Positions 9,659-18,022 are shown, numbered from the stretch's first letter. The stretch: DNA of 64,000 nt from DAIOXA01 sp050949165 (GCA_050949165.1 JBMNFF010000009.1:1-64000); one strand, 5' to 3'. Numbers and translations are program-made. Notes: generated by a model from the letters alone, not told the origin.

Positions 9659-9694
9659 GATTCCACCCCCGCGGTTTTATGTAACCCCAAGGGA

Positions 9695-9723
9695 ATTATA
9701 CCATTTATGTGGGACAAACCCAA
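9695..9723 (-). promoter_or_regulatory. Putative sigmaA promoter for the Wadjet operon
   Basis: On the minus strand a perfect -10 TATAAT (9695-9700) has TTGGGT (9718-9723) 17 bp upstream. Only three bases of the -35 match TTGACA, so the promoter is probably modest. It lies ~37 bp before the jetA GTG. The rest of 9724-9842 shows no gene or clear structure. Confidence 0.5.
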
Positions 9724-9842
9724 CAGAAATGACACTATAGTCTTCCGCTTACCGCTACAATATGGGAGTGCTTAGTTAAGTTTTCCCCGGCCTTTCTGAT
9801 CCAGTTTACTACTTTGTGTTGCAGGATGATGCGGCCAAATGG

Positions 9843-10224
9843 TTAAGGTGAGGGTTTCGCGAAGAAACGCGACAGTCTTTCCTCTGCTAATTTGTATACT
9901 TCGGCCTTATCCCGGGGGCCAATTGCAATGATCTCCATCTGAAGAGAACCATCCTTGAGGCTTGTTGGCCGGTATATAATGCGTAGGTTTGTAGATGTTC
10001 GCTTTATCTTGCCAAAGAAGTGCAAAGGCGCACGCAAGCGGGACTCCGGTACCGTCAGGTTTTAGCTTGGCCCCTTTCTGGGCTTGCTTGACTATCATCT
10101 CCAGGATTAATTGTCTGCTGCTCAGGGGAAAGGATTTATAATCTCTAACTGCTTCCTGGGTAAAGACAACACGTACGCCAACCTGACTCAGCAGCTGATC
10201 CAACTTTTCAATTTTGCTGGGCAT
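9843..10224 (-). pseudogene. RelE/ParE-type toxin gene with a frameshift
   Basis: Two overlapping frames together encode a RelE/ParE-like toxin of ~126 residues. The first (from ATG 10224) gives VRVVFTQEAVRDYKSFP, and the second gives FFGKIKRTSTNLRIIYR and EIIAIGPRDKAEVYKLA, the typical C-terminal strand and helix of the fold. The frame changes near 10034-10038 at CTTGCGTGCG. Removing one G restores a continuous protein. The toxin start overlaps the antitoxin stop (ATGA), the normal coupling for such pairs. RelE-like toxins cleave mRNA on the ribosome. Either the toxin is naturally inactivated or this is a base-calling error. Confidence 0.7.
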
Positions 10225-10616
10225 TACTCATCATCCAGTTCGAACTTATCCAGGTTTGCATGTAGAGACTCAATGTCAAAATCATCTTCTTGGACAACTT
10301 CACTCAAAGGAATCTGTTCTATCCGCTTGGATTTATGCCTTTCAAGGGCAACCTGGAACATGTGGTTGTCTATTACTTCCTCTATAATTTCCTCCGCCTT
10401 GAGCAAGCGCAAAAATCTGTCATAATCCACCAGGACCCCAACCGCATCTTTATTCCTATTGCTACGGATGATATAAATTTCTTCGCTGGTATTCCCTGCG
10501 TATTTGTTCAGGATCTCTGTCAGTTTAGGAGTTCTGGTCAACTCTGTAACACTCAGCGTATTCTCTTTAACAAACTCTAGAGACTTGCTGGTTACCTTAT
10601 AATTGGTATTGCTCAC
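10224..10616 (-). CDS. Phd/YefM-type antitoxin
   Basis: A 130-residue acidic-tailed protein directly upstream of the RelE-like toxin frame. The N-terminal half (SVTELTRTPKLTEILNK...IYIIRSNRNKDAVGVLVDYDRFLRLL) has the Phd/YefM DNA-binding fold pattern. The C-terminal tail is charged and would wrap the toxin. I chose GTG 10616 because AAAGGAG lies 8 bp before it; the GTG at 10625 overlaps that ribosome site. The gene is intact although its toxin is broken. It probably represses its own operon through the inverted repeat at 10640-10674. Confidence 0.75.
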   Translation of the reverse strand: MSNTNYKVTSKSLEFVKENTLSVTELTRTPKLTEILNKYAGNTSEEIYIIRSNRNKDAVGVLVDYDRFLRLLKAEEIIEEVIDNHMFQVALERHKSKRIEQIPLSEVVQEDDFDIESLHANLDKFELDDE

Positions 10617-10639
10617 CCTAATCACTCCTTTACCATGAG

Positions 10640-10674
10640 ATTACACATATTATAACACAACACAAATGTGTAAT
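10640..10674. promoter_or_regulatory. Inverted-repeat operator of the toxin-antitoxin operon
   Basis: Perfect 9-bp arms ATTACACAT (10640-10648) and ATGTGTAAT (10666-10674) flank a minus-strand TATAAT (10649-10654). An antitoxin bound to the arms would cover the -10 element, the usual autoregulation of Phd/YefM systems. No good -35 is seen at the expected distance. Confidence 0.6.
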
Positions 10675-10725
10675 ATTATAAATTTTTGGCCTTTGGCCTT
10701 GATGAATTTAACTTGTAAAAGAAGC

Positions 10726-10891
10726 GGGGCTGTCGTGAAACTAAATCTTCGCGCATATTACCTGAAGAAATTCTCTGTGGGTAAGGGCCAAAATGCCCCC
10801 TACATGGATAATCCAATGTTGGGGGGGCCGCCCGACTCACATGAATGTCTAATTGAGAAATATGGCAGATTGTCAGTATTGCGACAGCCCC
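10726..10891. mobile_element. MITE-like element bounded by GGGGCTGTCG inverted repeats
   Basis: A 166-bp non-coding segment starts with GGGGCTGTCG (10726-10735) and ends with its exact complement CGACAGCCCC (10882-10891). Ends of this kind are typical of some transposon families. There is no transposase inside, so it would have to be mobilised in trans. No target duplication was recognised. The segment ends one base before the stop of the next, decayed gene. Confidence 0.45.
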
Positions 10892-11190
10892 TTATTTCGC
10901 CCGTTTTAGTTGCTCTTGCTCCTCGCTCAACTCCTTGATCATCTGTAGAATTAGGCGATGTTCGTTGGAATTTGAGACCTCAAGCGAATCAAGCGGTGAT
11001 CCAAAGAGTCAATTTGCCCGCTTAACTTCTGCCCCCGGGCATCAATTTTCTCGTTTAGCATTTGCAGCCCAGCACCGAGAGCCCGGAGTTGGGAGCTTAT
11101 GTCCTCCAATGGCACAGCGACTTTGGCAGCTTCCACTCCCAATCCCTCCAGTCGCGTTTTTAATATTCTAGCATTACTGGATCGAGGCAT
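10892..11190 (-). pseudogene. Small coiled-coil protein gene, frameshifted
   Basis: From ATG 11190 the frame encodes a charged, heptad-like protein (SSQLRALGAGLQMLNEKIDA, then KLSGQIDSLDHRL). It stops at 10951, but an adjacent frame continues the same helical character (EHRLILQMIKELSEEQEQLK) to a stop at 10892. A frame change near 10970-10985 would join them into ~98 residues. There is no recognised family. It could be an accessory protein of a lost system or a mobile-element passenger. Confidence 0.45.
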
Positions 11191-11216
11191 CTAAAAAAAT
11201 AAATCTATTGTCAGCA

Positions 11217-11891
11217 TCATATTAGGTCGCTAAACAGGTTGTTAATATCGGCGGAGAGCCCGTCAAATATAACGGATTGGGCAACGGCTCCCCTCTCAAA
11301 TACCCTCAGCCTTTCAATTTCATTATTCTCGAAGCTATATATTATGACTGTCTCCTGCTTGGGGTCGACAATCCAGTATTCCTTGACCCGGGACAACATG
11401 TAAGAGTTCAACTTGTCAATCATATCCTTATTTCTCGTGCTATCGGACAGGATCTCAACAACCAAGTCTGGCGTTCCCATATACCGACCCTGCTCTGTTA
11501 CATTGTTTTCCAGGTCACAGGCTACCAAGACATCAGGCTGGACAACGTCGGGAGTTTTCATTTCCTTCTTTATTAGATGCACATCAAAGGGTGCAAGAAA
11601 AACTCTGGATTTCTTGACTTTGAAGTAATCAGTAAATAATAGGTACAAGCGGCCTAGGATCTCCTGATGCATGATGTTGGGAGATGGCAGCAAATAGATC
11701 TCGCCATTGATTAGCTCCATCCTCAGCATGCTCTTTTCATTGATCTCCATAAACTCTTCATAGGAAACTTTTTTCCGGCCATATTGGTAGTCCAGGGCTT
11801 TTTCTCTTACAATAAAATACTGCTCAATATCTGTCACATAAGGAGTGAGCCTGGCGATTTTATTGCCGTTTGTGTCAAGTTTTGTTCGCAA
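11217..11891 (-). CDS. Uma2-family (DUF820) PD-(D/E)XK nuclease-like protein, 5' end disrupted
   Basis: About 224 residues. The core (SYEEFMEI...LINGEIYLLPSPNIMHQ, QPDVLVACD, TPDLVVEILSDSTR, KEYWIVDP) matches the Uma2/DUF820 family, a restriction-endonuclease-like fold of mostly unknown role that is often abundant and mobile-associated. The only available start, TTG 11891, and the next six codons lie inside the terminal repeat of the adjoining IS256 element. The native 5' end and promoter have therefore been replaced by IS sequence. Expression, if any, would need a promoter from the IS. Its true start cannot be seen. Confidence 0.7.
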   Translation of the reverse strand: MRTKLDTNGNKIARLTPYVTDIEQYFIVREKALDYQYGRKKVSYEEFMEINEKSMLRMELINGEIYLLPSPNIMHQEILGRLYLLFTDYFKVKKSRVFLAPFDVHLIKKEMKTPDVVQPDVLVACDLENNVTEQGRYMGTPDLVVEILSDSTRNKDMIDKLNSYMLSRVKEYWIVDPKQETVIIYSFENNEIERLRVFERGAVAQSVIFDGLSADINNLFSDLI

Positions 11892-13201
11892 AATCCATCT
11901 GCACTCCGTAAATGGATTATGCCACCTGCATTCGATCTTCCTTTGTTAACTGGATAATATCTGGCTTTATATAACATCTCCCTGACGACCAATCCTCGGC
12001 ATATTCAATCAGGTATGTCGTAACAAGACGGATATAGGAATCCATACTTGGAAAGATGCCAACAACAGATGTCCGCCGACGAATCTCCCTGTTGAGCCGC
12101 TCTAACATGTTCGTTGAGGATATCTTCCTGTCATCTAGCCGGTTAAAATTGTAGAACTGTAAGGAGTCTTCCAAGCCAGATTCAAGAACTTCTACTGCTC
12201 CAGGGTATTGGTTTTCGTAGGTGTCCATCAATGCATCGGCGTATTTCTTAGCACTTTCAAGATCCGGCTGCAACCAGATTTGCTTCAACCTATCAGCGAA
12301 AGCTGCCTTGCCTTTGGCGGGCAGGTGAGCCAAGATGTTACGCATGAAGTGCACTTTACAACGCTGCCAACTGCAACCGATAAATGACGTCTGAACAGCT
12401 TTTACCAACCCTTTGTGAGCATCGGACACTACCAGCCATGTATCTTTGAGGCCCCTGTCCTTTAGCCTCTGGAACAGCTCCCTGTAGGTAGCCTCAGACT
12501 CATCCTGCATCGGCTCAATGGCTAATATGTCGCGCCTGCCGCTTTCATCAAGCCCGACAACTACAAGGACTGCCATGTTCTTCACGTGCCGGTCATACCT
12601 AATCTTCTCGTATAATGCATCAACCCATAGGACAGGATACGTCTTTTTCAACGGACGTTTCCGGAAAGCTTCCACCTGATCGTTTAATTCCCTTGTGATT
12701 TGAGAAACCTGGCTTCGGGAGATTGAGTCGATGCCAAGGCTCTTGGCCAGCTTCTCAATCTTGCGGGTGGAAACTCCGTTAACATAGGCCTCCTGGATAA
12801 CATTCATAAGGGCAACTTCTGATCGTTTCTTTTCAGTTACGAAGAAGGGAATGTAGCCGCCTTTGCGCAACTTAGGGACAAACAAATACAGGGTCCCCAT
12901 TCTAGTGTCGAACCGGCGGACACGGTACCCGGAGCGGTATCCGGACCTTTCTGAGTTACGCTCTGACTTGGAAGCATTGACCTTAGATGTTACTTCGGCT
13001 TCCATAAGTTGCTCGCACAGCCACTTCAGCATCGAGAGCATTGGGTCTTCTTCTGACATGAATTGCAATAGCATTTTCTCGAAGTTTCCAGTAGAATAAG
13101 AGTAAGCCATCGGTAACAACTCCTTTTGGTTTGCTCGTCACTTACCATTTCGGGGTTGCCGATGGTTTTTCCTTTTTACTTTTGCGAACTTAATTGTACA
13201 C
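11872..13201 (-). mobile_element. IS256-family insertion sequence, ~1.33 kb
   Basis: The element is bounded by related 22-bp ends, 17 of 22 identical. The left end runs inward from GTGTCAAG to GTTCGCAAAA (11872-11893). The right end, read inward on the minus strand, runs from GTGTACAA to GTTCGCAAAA (13180-13201). It carries a single full transposase gene. The 8 bp outside the ends differ (TGCCGTTT on the left, TATCGAGA on the right), so no target duplication remains. It lies across the 5' end of the Uma2-like gene. Confidence 0.8.
11917..13110 (-). CDS. IS256-family mutator transposase
   Basis: This full-length DDE transposase has 397 residues. Recognisable blocks are VPKLRKGGYIPFF, the first acidic residue in LWVDALYEKIR, the second in VVSDAHKGL with the CSWQRCKVHFMRN block, and the glutamate in NMLERLNREIRRRT. 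ATG 13110 follows AAGGAGT by 8 bp; an upstream in-frame TTG at 13119 is less likely. There are no internal stops, so the element may still be active. It excises and inserts its own DNA through the flanking inverted repeats. Confidence 0.9.
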   Translation of the reverse strand: MAYSYSTGNFEKMLLQFMSEEDPMLSMLKWLCEQLMEAEVTSKVNASKSERNSERSGYRSGYRVRRFDTRMGTLYLFVPKLRKGGYIPFFVTEKKRSEVALMNVIQEAYVNGVSTRKIEKLAKSLGIDSISRSQVSQITRELNDQVEAFRKRPLKKTYPVLWVDALYEKIRYDRHVKNMAVLVVVGLDESGRRDILAIEPMQDESEATYRELFQRLKDRGLKDTWLVVSDAHKGLVKAVQTSFIGCSWQRCKVHFMRNILAHLPAKGKAAFADRLKQIWLQPDLESAKKYADALMDTYENQYPGAVEVLESGLEDSLQFYNFNRLDDRKISSTNMLERLNREIRRRTSVVGIFPSMDSYIRLVTTYLIEYAEDWSSGRCYIKPDIIQLTKEDRMQVA

Positions 13202-13268
13202 TATCGAGAAGTATTTAGGGTTGATATAGATTAATATCAATCGCTAATTCAAAAAATAATATCTTTAT

Positions 13269-13320
13269 AAAAAGACCAGTCACAATCAGGCATGAATGCT
13301 TGAAGTGACTGGTCTTTTTT
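13269..13320. terminator. Strong bidirectional hairpin terminator
   Basis: Arms AAAAAGACCAGTCAC (13269-13283) and its complement starting GTGACTGGTC (13305-13319) form a 15-bp stem with T/A runs on both sides. It insulates the housekeeping block ending with prmC from the IS region. The flank 13202-13268 is AT-rich and holds nothing recognisable. Confidence 0.75.
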
Positions 13321-13388
13321 GCCCCGCTTGAAGCTGTTCATTTAAGTTTTTCTTCAATCCCTAAGAGAACGCTTCTTTTTCGGCATTT

Positions 13389-14255
13389 TTATTCTTTCCT
13401 GGCCCAGACCACCCGGTCGTGGCCCGCCAGGTCCTTTTCCACCTGGGGATGGGGAAAGCCTCCGTCCACAAAGAGCTGGCGGACTTGGATTCCTTGGGTG
13501 CTGCCAATCTCTATAAAGACCATGCCACCGGGGACGAGGAATTTCCCAACTTCCCGGAGCAAGCGCCGATAATGGCAGAGTCCGTCGGGACCGGATACCA
13601 GGGCGCCGCGGGGTTCATGGCAACGGACCTCCGGCTGCAACCCGGGGTACTCCCCGGCGGCAATGTAGGGCAAATTGGCGGTAACACAGTGAAAACCCTG
13701 TTCCTCCATGTCTTCCAGGGGCGAGAGCAAATCGCCGCAACTGAAGATAACCCTGTCCCTCACCCCCAGCAACTGGGCATTTTGCCGGGCCACCTCCAGG
13801 GCCGCCGGGGATACGTCTACTGCCGTCAGGCGGGCCGAGGGCAACAGGGCCAGCATGCTCAGGCCAATGACGCCGCTACCGGTTCCTATATCAGCCAGGC
13901 GCAGCGGCAAGTCGGGAAAATTCCGATTGAGTTCGAAAACCGCCTTCTCCACCAAGACCTCGGTTTCGGGGCGGGGGATCAACACATCCTCAGTGACGAT
14001 AAATTCCCAGTGCATAAAGGGCTTGACGCCTATAATATATGCCATGGGCTTGCGCGACGCCCGCTGGGCCAGGGCCTGATTGAAGCGCCCGGCCTCGGCA
14101 GCTGAGAGCTCCACCTCTCCATGGGCCATAACCACCACAGCATCGAGACCCAAAGTACGGGCCAGGAGCACTTGTGCTTCAAACCAGGGATTCTCTATCC
14201 CCGCTGCCCGGAGCTCCTGCGCCCCCCGGGCAACGGCCTCCCGGCGGCTGCCCAT
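13389..14255 (-). CDS. prmC: Peptide chain release factor glutamine methyltransferase PrmC
   Basis: This 288-residue SAM-dependent methyltransferase modifies the glutamine of the GGQ motif in release factors. It shows the SAM-binding motif ADIGTGSGVIGLSM and the catalytic motif as NLPY (VTANLPYIAAG) instead of the more common NPPY; NLPY also occurs in this family. ATG 14255 sits one base after the prfA stop, so it is coupled to its substrate gene. An upstream TTG at 14273 inside prfA is less likely. Confidence 0.92.
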   Translation of the reverse strand: MGSRREAVARGAQELRAAGIENPWFEAQVLLARTLGLDAVVVMAHGEVELSAAEAGRFNQALAQRASRKPMAYIIGVKPFMHWEFIVTEDVLIPRPETEVLVEKAVFELNRNFPDLPLRLADIGTGSGVIGLSMLALLPSARLTAVDVSPAALEVARQNAQLLGVRDRVIFSCGDLLSPLEDMEEQGFHCVTANLPYIAAGEYPGLQPEVRCHEPRGALVSGPDGLCHYRRLLREVGKFLVPGGMVFIEIGSTQGIQVRQLFVDGGFPHPQVEKDLAGHDRVVWARKE

Positions 14256-14256
14256 C

Positions 14257-15327
14257 TTATTCCAGCTGGGCAAGGCGGGCGACCTGATCGGCGGTAATCA
14301 GACTGTCCACGATCTCGTCGATATCCCCGGCCAGCACCTCATTGAGCCTGTGAATGGTCAAGCCAATCCGGTGGTCCGTCACCCGACTCTGGGGAAAGTT
14401 ATAGGTGCGAATGCGCTCGCTGCGGTCCCCTGTCCCCACCTGGCTCTTCCTTTCGGCTGCCAGCTCGGCCTGTTGCTCGGCCTGGAATTTTTCGTACAAG
14501 CGGGACCTCAGGACCCGCATGGCCTTTTCTCTGTTTTTGAGTTGAGACTTTTCATCCTGGCAGGATACCACAATCCCCGTGGGCAAGTGAGTAATCCGGA
14601 CGGCCGATTGGGTGGTATTGACACTTTGGCCCCCGGGGCCGGTGGCACAGAACAGGTCTATGCGCAGGTCATTGGGATTGATCTCCACCTCGACTTCCTC
14701 AGCCTCCGGCAGCACCGCCACCGTCACGGTGGAGGTGTGGATTCTGCCGCCCGATTCGGTGGTGGGGATGCGCTGGACCCGGTGCACGCCGCTTTCGAAC
14801 TTGAGGCGGCTGTAGGCGCCCTTCCCCTCGATGACGAAGATGATTTCCTTTATCCCGCCAATATCCGTGTAATGGGAGTCCAAGATCTCCGTCTTCCACC
14901 GCTTGGTCTCGGCGTAGCGAGTGTACATCTTAAAGATATCCATGGCAAAGAGGGCGGCCTCTTCGCCGCCTGCACCGCCTCGAATTTCCATGATGACGTT
15001 CTTCTCATCATTGGGATCCTTGGGAATCAAGAGGAGCTTGAGTTGTTTCTCCAAATCTGCCAGAGTGGCTGTCAGTTCATCCACTTCCTCCTTGGCCAAC
15101 TCAACCAAGTCAGGATCGGCTTTTTCCTCGAGAATTTCTCTTGCTTCCTTTAAAGCCGCTTCTGTCTCCCTATATCGACGGTAGGTTTCCACTGTTTCCG
15201 TCAGGGCTGCATGCTCTTTAGTCAATTCCAGCCAGCGCTTTTGGTCCCGGTTCACCAGTTCGGGATCGGAGATCTCTTTTTCCAGGCGCTGGTATTTCTG
15301 CAAGAGGGCTTCTAATTTGTCCAGCAT
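14257..15327 (-). CDS. prfA: Peptide chain release factor 1
   Basis: 356 residues, the normal RF1 length. It ends translation at UAA and UAG codons. The GGQ loop is present as GPGGQSVNTTQSAVRI, and the stop-codon recognition region reads QRIPTTESGGRIHTS. ATG 15327 is preceded by an AAAGGTG ribosome site. It lies between the DUF1385 gene and prmC, the common tdk-(DUF1385)-prfA-prmC order of Bacillota. Confidence 0.96.
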   Translation of the reverse strand: MLDKLEALLQKYQRLEKEISDPELVNRDQKRWLELTKEHAALTETVETYRRYRETEAALKEAREILEEKADPDLVELAKEEVDELTATLADLEKQLKLLLIPKDPNDEKNVIMEIRGGAGGEEAALFAMDIFKMYTRYAETKRWKTEILDSHYTDIGGIKEIIFVIEGKGAYSRLKFESGVHRVQRIPTTESGGRIHTSTVTVAVLPEAEEVEVEINPNDLRIDLFCATGPGGQSVNTTQSAVRITHLPTGIVVSCQDEKSQLKNREKAMRVLRSRLYEKFQAEQQAELAAERKSQVGTGDRSERIRTYNFPQSRVTDHRIGLTIHRLNEVLAGDIDEIVDSLITADQVARLAQLE

Positions 15328-15373
15328 AATATCACACCTTTTTGCCCTGAGATTTTTCTAAAACATTATAACT

Positions 15374-16231
15374 TTAGCTTTCCCCAGGGTCAACCACTGC
15401 CTTCAGTGCGGCGATGGCGACTTCCAGTTGCTCCATATCGGGTTCCCGGGTTGTCAGCTTTTGCAAGAGCAGTCCCGGCGCCAAAACCAGCCGGGCCAGA
15501 GACGATTTGCTCTTAGCCGTCCATCGGGTCAATTCATAGGCGATTCCCGCCAGGAGGGGGAGCAGAGCCAGGCGCAAGAGCAACTTGGTCAATATATTGA
15601 CCGGCGTAAACAGAGAAAACAAGAGAATGCTTAAGCCCACAACCAGGAGCAAAAAACTGGTCCCGCACCGGGGATGCAGCCTTGAACAAGTGGCCGCTTC
15701 CTCGGGCAGCAGGGGTCTTCCCTGCTCCCAACAGCTGATAGACTTATGCTCTGCCCCGTGATAAGCAAAGGTTCGCCGAATATCCCGGGACAGGCCGATT
15801 AGAAATAGGTAGCCGACAAAGAGGAGGACCCGGACCAATCCTTCGGCCATATTCAGCACCAGGGGAGGGGCCCAGCGGCTCAGGGGGTTGACCAGCACTG
15901 CCGGCAACAAAAAAAACAAGCCGATTCCCAAGGCCAGGGCCAGAACAGCCGTCAGCGCCATTTGCCAGGCGGGGATTTCCTCCTCGGGAGCCAGGAGTTG
16001 AGCAGAGCGGTTGAGACTTGAGATGGCCCCGGCCATGGCTTCGTACAGTGCTGTTACCCCTCTGATCAGGGGCCAACCCAAGATGGGCCAGCGCTTGGCC
16101 AGGGGATTGAGCTTATCCACTTCGGTGACAATGGCGCCATCGGGGGTGCGGACGGCGATGGCCTGGAGTTCCGGGCTGCGCATCATCACGCCCTCCAATA
16201 CGGCTTGGCCGCCGATATTTATCTTGCTCAC
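15374..16231 (-). CDS. DUF1385 family membrane protein
   Basis: 285 residues. The N-terminus INIGGQAVLEGVMMRSP and the central FAYHGAEHKSISCWE are hallmarks of DUF1385, a conserved membrane protein of unknown role usually found beside prfA/prmC. About four hydrophobic segments are visible (around ALTAVLALALGIGLFFLLP, VRVLLFVGYLFLIG, FLLLVVGLSILLFSLF and LLRLALLPLLAGIAY). The start ATG 16231 overlaps the tdk stop by ATGA. The role is not established. Confidence 0.85.
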   Translation of the reverse strand: MSKINIGGQAVLEGVMMRSPELQAIAVRTPDGAIVTEVDKLNPLAKRWPILGWPLIRGVTALYEAMAGAISSLNRSAQLLAPEEEIPAWQMALTAVLALALGIGLFFLLPAVLVNPLSRWAPPLVLNMAEGLVRVLLFVGYLFLIGLSRDIRRTFAYHGAEHKSISCWEQGRPLLPEEAATCSRLHPRCGTSFLLLVVGLSILLFSLFTPVNILTKLLLRLALLPLLAGIAYELTRWTAKSKSSLARLVLAPGLLLQKLTTREPDMEQLEVAIAALKAVVDPGES

Positions 16232-16803
16232 ATTGGCACCTCGTGACAGTGCCGGCAGCGCGCCTCATATGACTCGGAGGCGCCGACCAAAATTGTCGGT
16301 TCGCTGGCCCGGGCAGGCTTGCCGTTGACCAGGCGCTGGGTGCGGTTGGCGGGATTTCCGCACTTGATGCAGATGGCCTGAAGCTTGTCCACATACTCGG
16401 CTATAGCCATGAGCATGGGGGTGGGACCAAAGGGTTGGCCCCGAAAATCCATGTCCAGGCCGGCCACTATTACCCGCTTGCCCTGATCGGCCAGGCGCTT
16501 GCAGACATTGACCAAGCCCATGTCGAAGAATTGAGCTTCATCGATGGCAACCACTTCGGTATCCTCCTGGACCATGGAATACAGCACTCCCGAATCGGGG
16601 ACGGCAATGGCTTCGGCATACTCCCCGTTATGAGAAACCACATTGGTCTGATTGTAGCGGTCGTCCAGCAAAGGTTTAAAGACCTGGATTTTGAGGCGGG
16701 CAATCTTGGCTCGCCGCACCCTGCGGATAAGTTCCTCGCTCTTTCCGCTGTACATACTGCCGCAGATTACCTCTAACCATCCCATATCCTTCATTCGATA
16801 CAT
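16228..16803 (-). CDS. tdk: Thymidine kinase
   Basis: 191 residues, type II thymidine kinase, which phosphorylates thymidine to dTMP in salvage. It shows P-loop GSMYSGKSEEL, Walker B DEAQFFD, and two Cys pairs for the structural zinc (CIKC and CRHC). ATG 16803 is preferred over a TTG at 16821 because a GGGGGG ribosome site lies 7 bp upstream of it. It overlaps the DUF1385 gene downstream. In B. subtilis rho and rpmE precede tdk; here an M23 peptidase gene does. Confidence 0.94.
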   Translation of the reverse strand: MYRMKDMGWLEVICGSMYSGKSEELIRRVRRAKIARLKIQVFKPLLDDRYNQTNVVSHNGEYAEAIAVPDSGVLYSMVQEDTEVVAIDEAQFFDMGLVNVCKRLADQGKRVIVAGLDMDFRGQPFGPTPMLMAIAEYVDKLQAICIKCGNPANRTQRLVNGKPARASEPTILVGASESYEARCRHCHEVPM

Positions 16804-16887
16804 TAGATTTCCCCCCAGCAAAGAGTCAGTCAGATTATGATATTCTCTGCCGGGGGGAATTTTCCCTGCATAGAATTTTCACATTAC

Positions 16888-17826
16888 CTAGGGCAACAAT
16901 GTGACGGGGTTTATTTGCTTGCCGTCGACCTTAATCTCAAAGTGCAGGTGAGGGCCGGTGGAATAACCTGTGGAACCCACCTGGGCGATGGGCTGGCCCT
17001 GCTCGACATAATCGCCCCGCTTTACCAAGAGCTTTGAGGCATGGGCATACAGGGTGGCCACCTGATCATTATGGCGGATTTCCACCATATATCCGTATGA
17101 GCCTCGCCAGCCGCTGGCTACCACTGTCCCTGATGCGGCGGCATAGATTGTCTTGCCCGTCTTGCCAGTGATATCTATACCCCTGTGAAGCCTCCCGCCC
17201 CGCATCCCGAAACCCGAAGAGATATTGCCCCGAAGGGGCCAAATGAACCCGGGGAAAGCCACATTTGCCAAATTTACTGAGCTGGTGGAGACGCCGCGAC
17301 TGCTTACCTTGACCGTCGGCGGCGGCTCCGGGATCTTTGCCCCGGGCAACACCAGCTTGGTGCCGGGTTCTAAATCGGCGCTGTCCAGGGAGTTGGCAAA
17401 CCATATGGTCTCTTCATCGACCTGGTATTTTGCAGCCAAGGCCGAGAGTTCGTCGCCAGGGACAACGGTGTACAACAAGCCGTCAACTCCGGGGAACTCC
17501 AGTTTTTGGCCGGGGTAAATCAAGTTGGGGTTGGTTATGCCATTGCTCTGGCTGATGGTCGTCACACTGACGCCGAAGGCTGCAGCAATGGAAATCAGGT
17601 TATCCCCCTTTTTTACTGTATAGGAAATGACTTCTACTCGCTGGTCTTTGTAGTGCTTATAGCGCAAGCACAGTTCCGGTGAAAGGTAGTCCGAATTTGC
17701 CAGTTCAGCTACCATGGCTTCCACATCCTCGATAGCCTCGACGGACTGGGCAGCCGCTGTCCCGGCGGGAAGCAATGCCATAACCAGGGCAATTGCCACC
17801 AAGCCAGACAGGCTGAGCTTGAACAT
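16888..17826 (-). CDS. Secreted M23 peptidase with two LysM domains
   Basis: 312 residues. A signal peptide (LSGLVAIALVMALLPAGTAAA) is followed by two LysM repeats (YTVKKGDNLISIAAAFGV and YTVVPGDELSALAAKYQV) and a C-terminal M23/LytM domain with HRGIDITG, LYAHASKLLV and GPHLHFEI, so the zinc ligands are present. It probably cuts or binds peptidoglycan cross-links outside the membrane. ATG 17826 follows GAGGTGATC. It occupies the position between glpX and tdk where rho and rpmE usually sit. Confidence 0.9.
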   Translation of the reverse strand: MFKLSLSGLVAIALVMALLPAGTAAAQSVEAIEDVEAMVAELANSDYLSPELCLRYKHYKDQRVEVISYTVKKGDNLISIAAAFGVSVTTISQSNGITNPNLIYPGQKLEFPGVDGLLYTVVPGDELSALAAKYQVDEETIWFANSLDSADLEPGTKLVLPGAKIPEPPPTVKVSSRGVSTSSVNLANVAFPGFIWPLRGNISSGFGMRGGRLHRGIDITGKTGKTIYAAASGTVVASGWRGSYGYMVEIRHNDQVATLYAHASKLLVKRGDYVEQGQPIAQVGSTGYSTGPHLHFEIKVDGKQINPVTLLP

Positions 17827-17956
17827 GCGAGATCACCTCATTTGGAATAGCGTATTTTTCCAGCTCAGCCCTATTATAACCCCGAGTTTTCGGAATATGC
17901 GTGATTTTATACGGGCCTCAAAGCGCCAAAGCTCAGGAAACCATCCGGGTTATAAT

Positions 17957-17989
17957 AAAAAGCCGATGCGCTGGGGGCATCGGCCTTTT
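17957..17989 (-). terminator. Terminator downstream of glpX
   Basis: A hairpin with arms GCCGATGC and GCATCGGC ends in TTTTTAT on the minus strand, just after the glpX stop at 18023. It separates the glycolytic block from the M23 gene. Confidence 0.7.
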
Positions 17990-18022
17990 CTGCGACAGAT
18001 CGAAACGTCCCCGGTGTCGCGC

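Noticed and set aside
10666..10938. A plus-strand 90-codon frame
   Set aside because: It crosses the operator, the MITE-like element and the antisense of the coiled-coil gene; no start site or recognisable product.
11217..11891. Uma2-like protein as part of the IS256 element
   Set aside because: The IS end repeat lies at its 5' edge, so it is outside the element; IS256 carries only a transposase.
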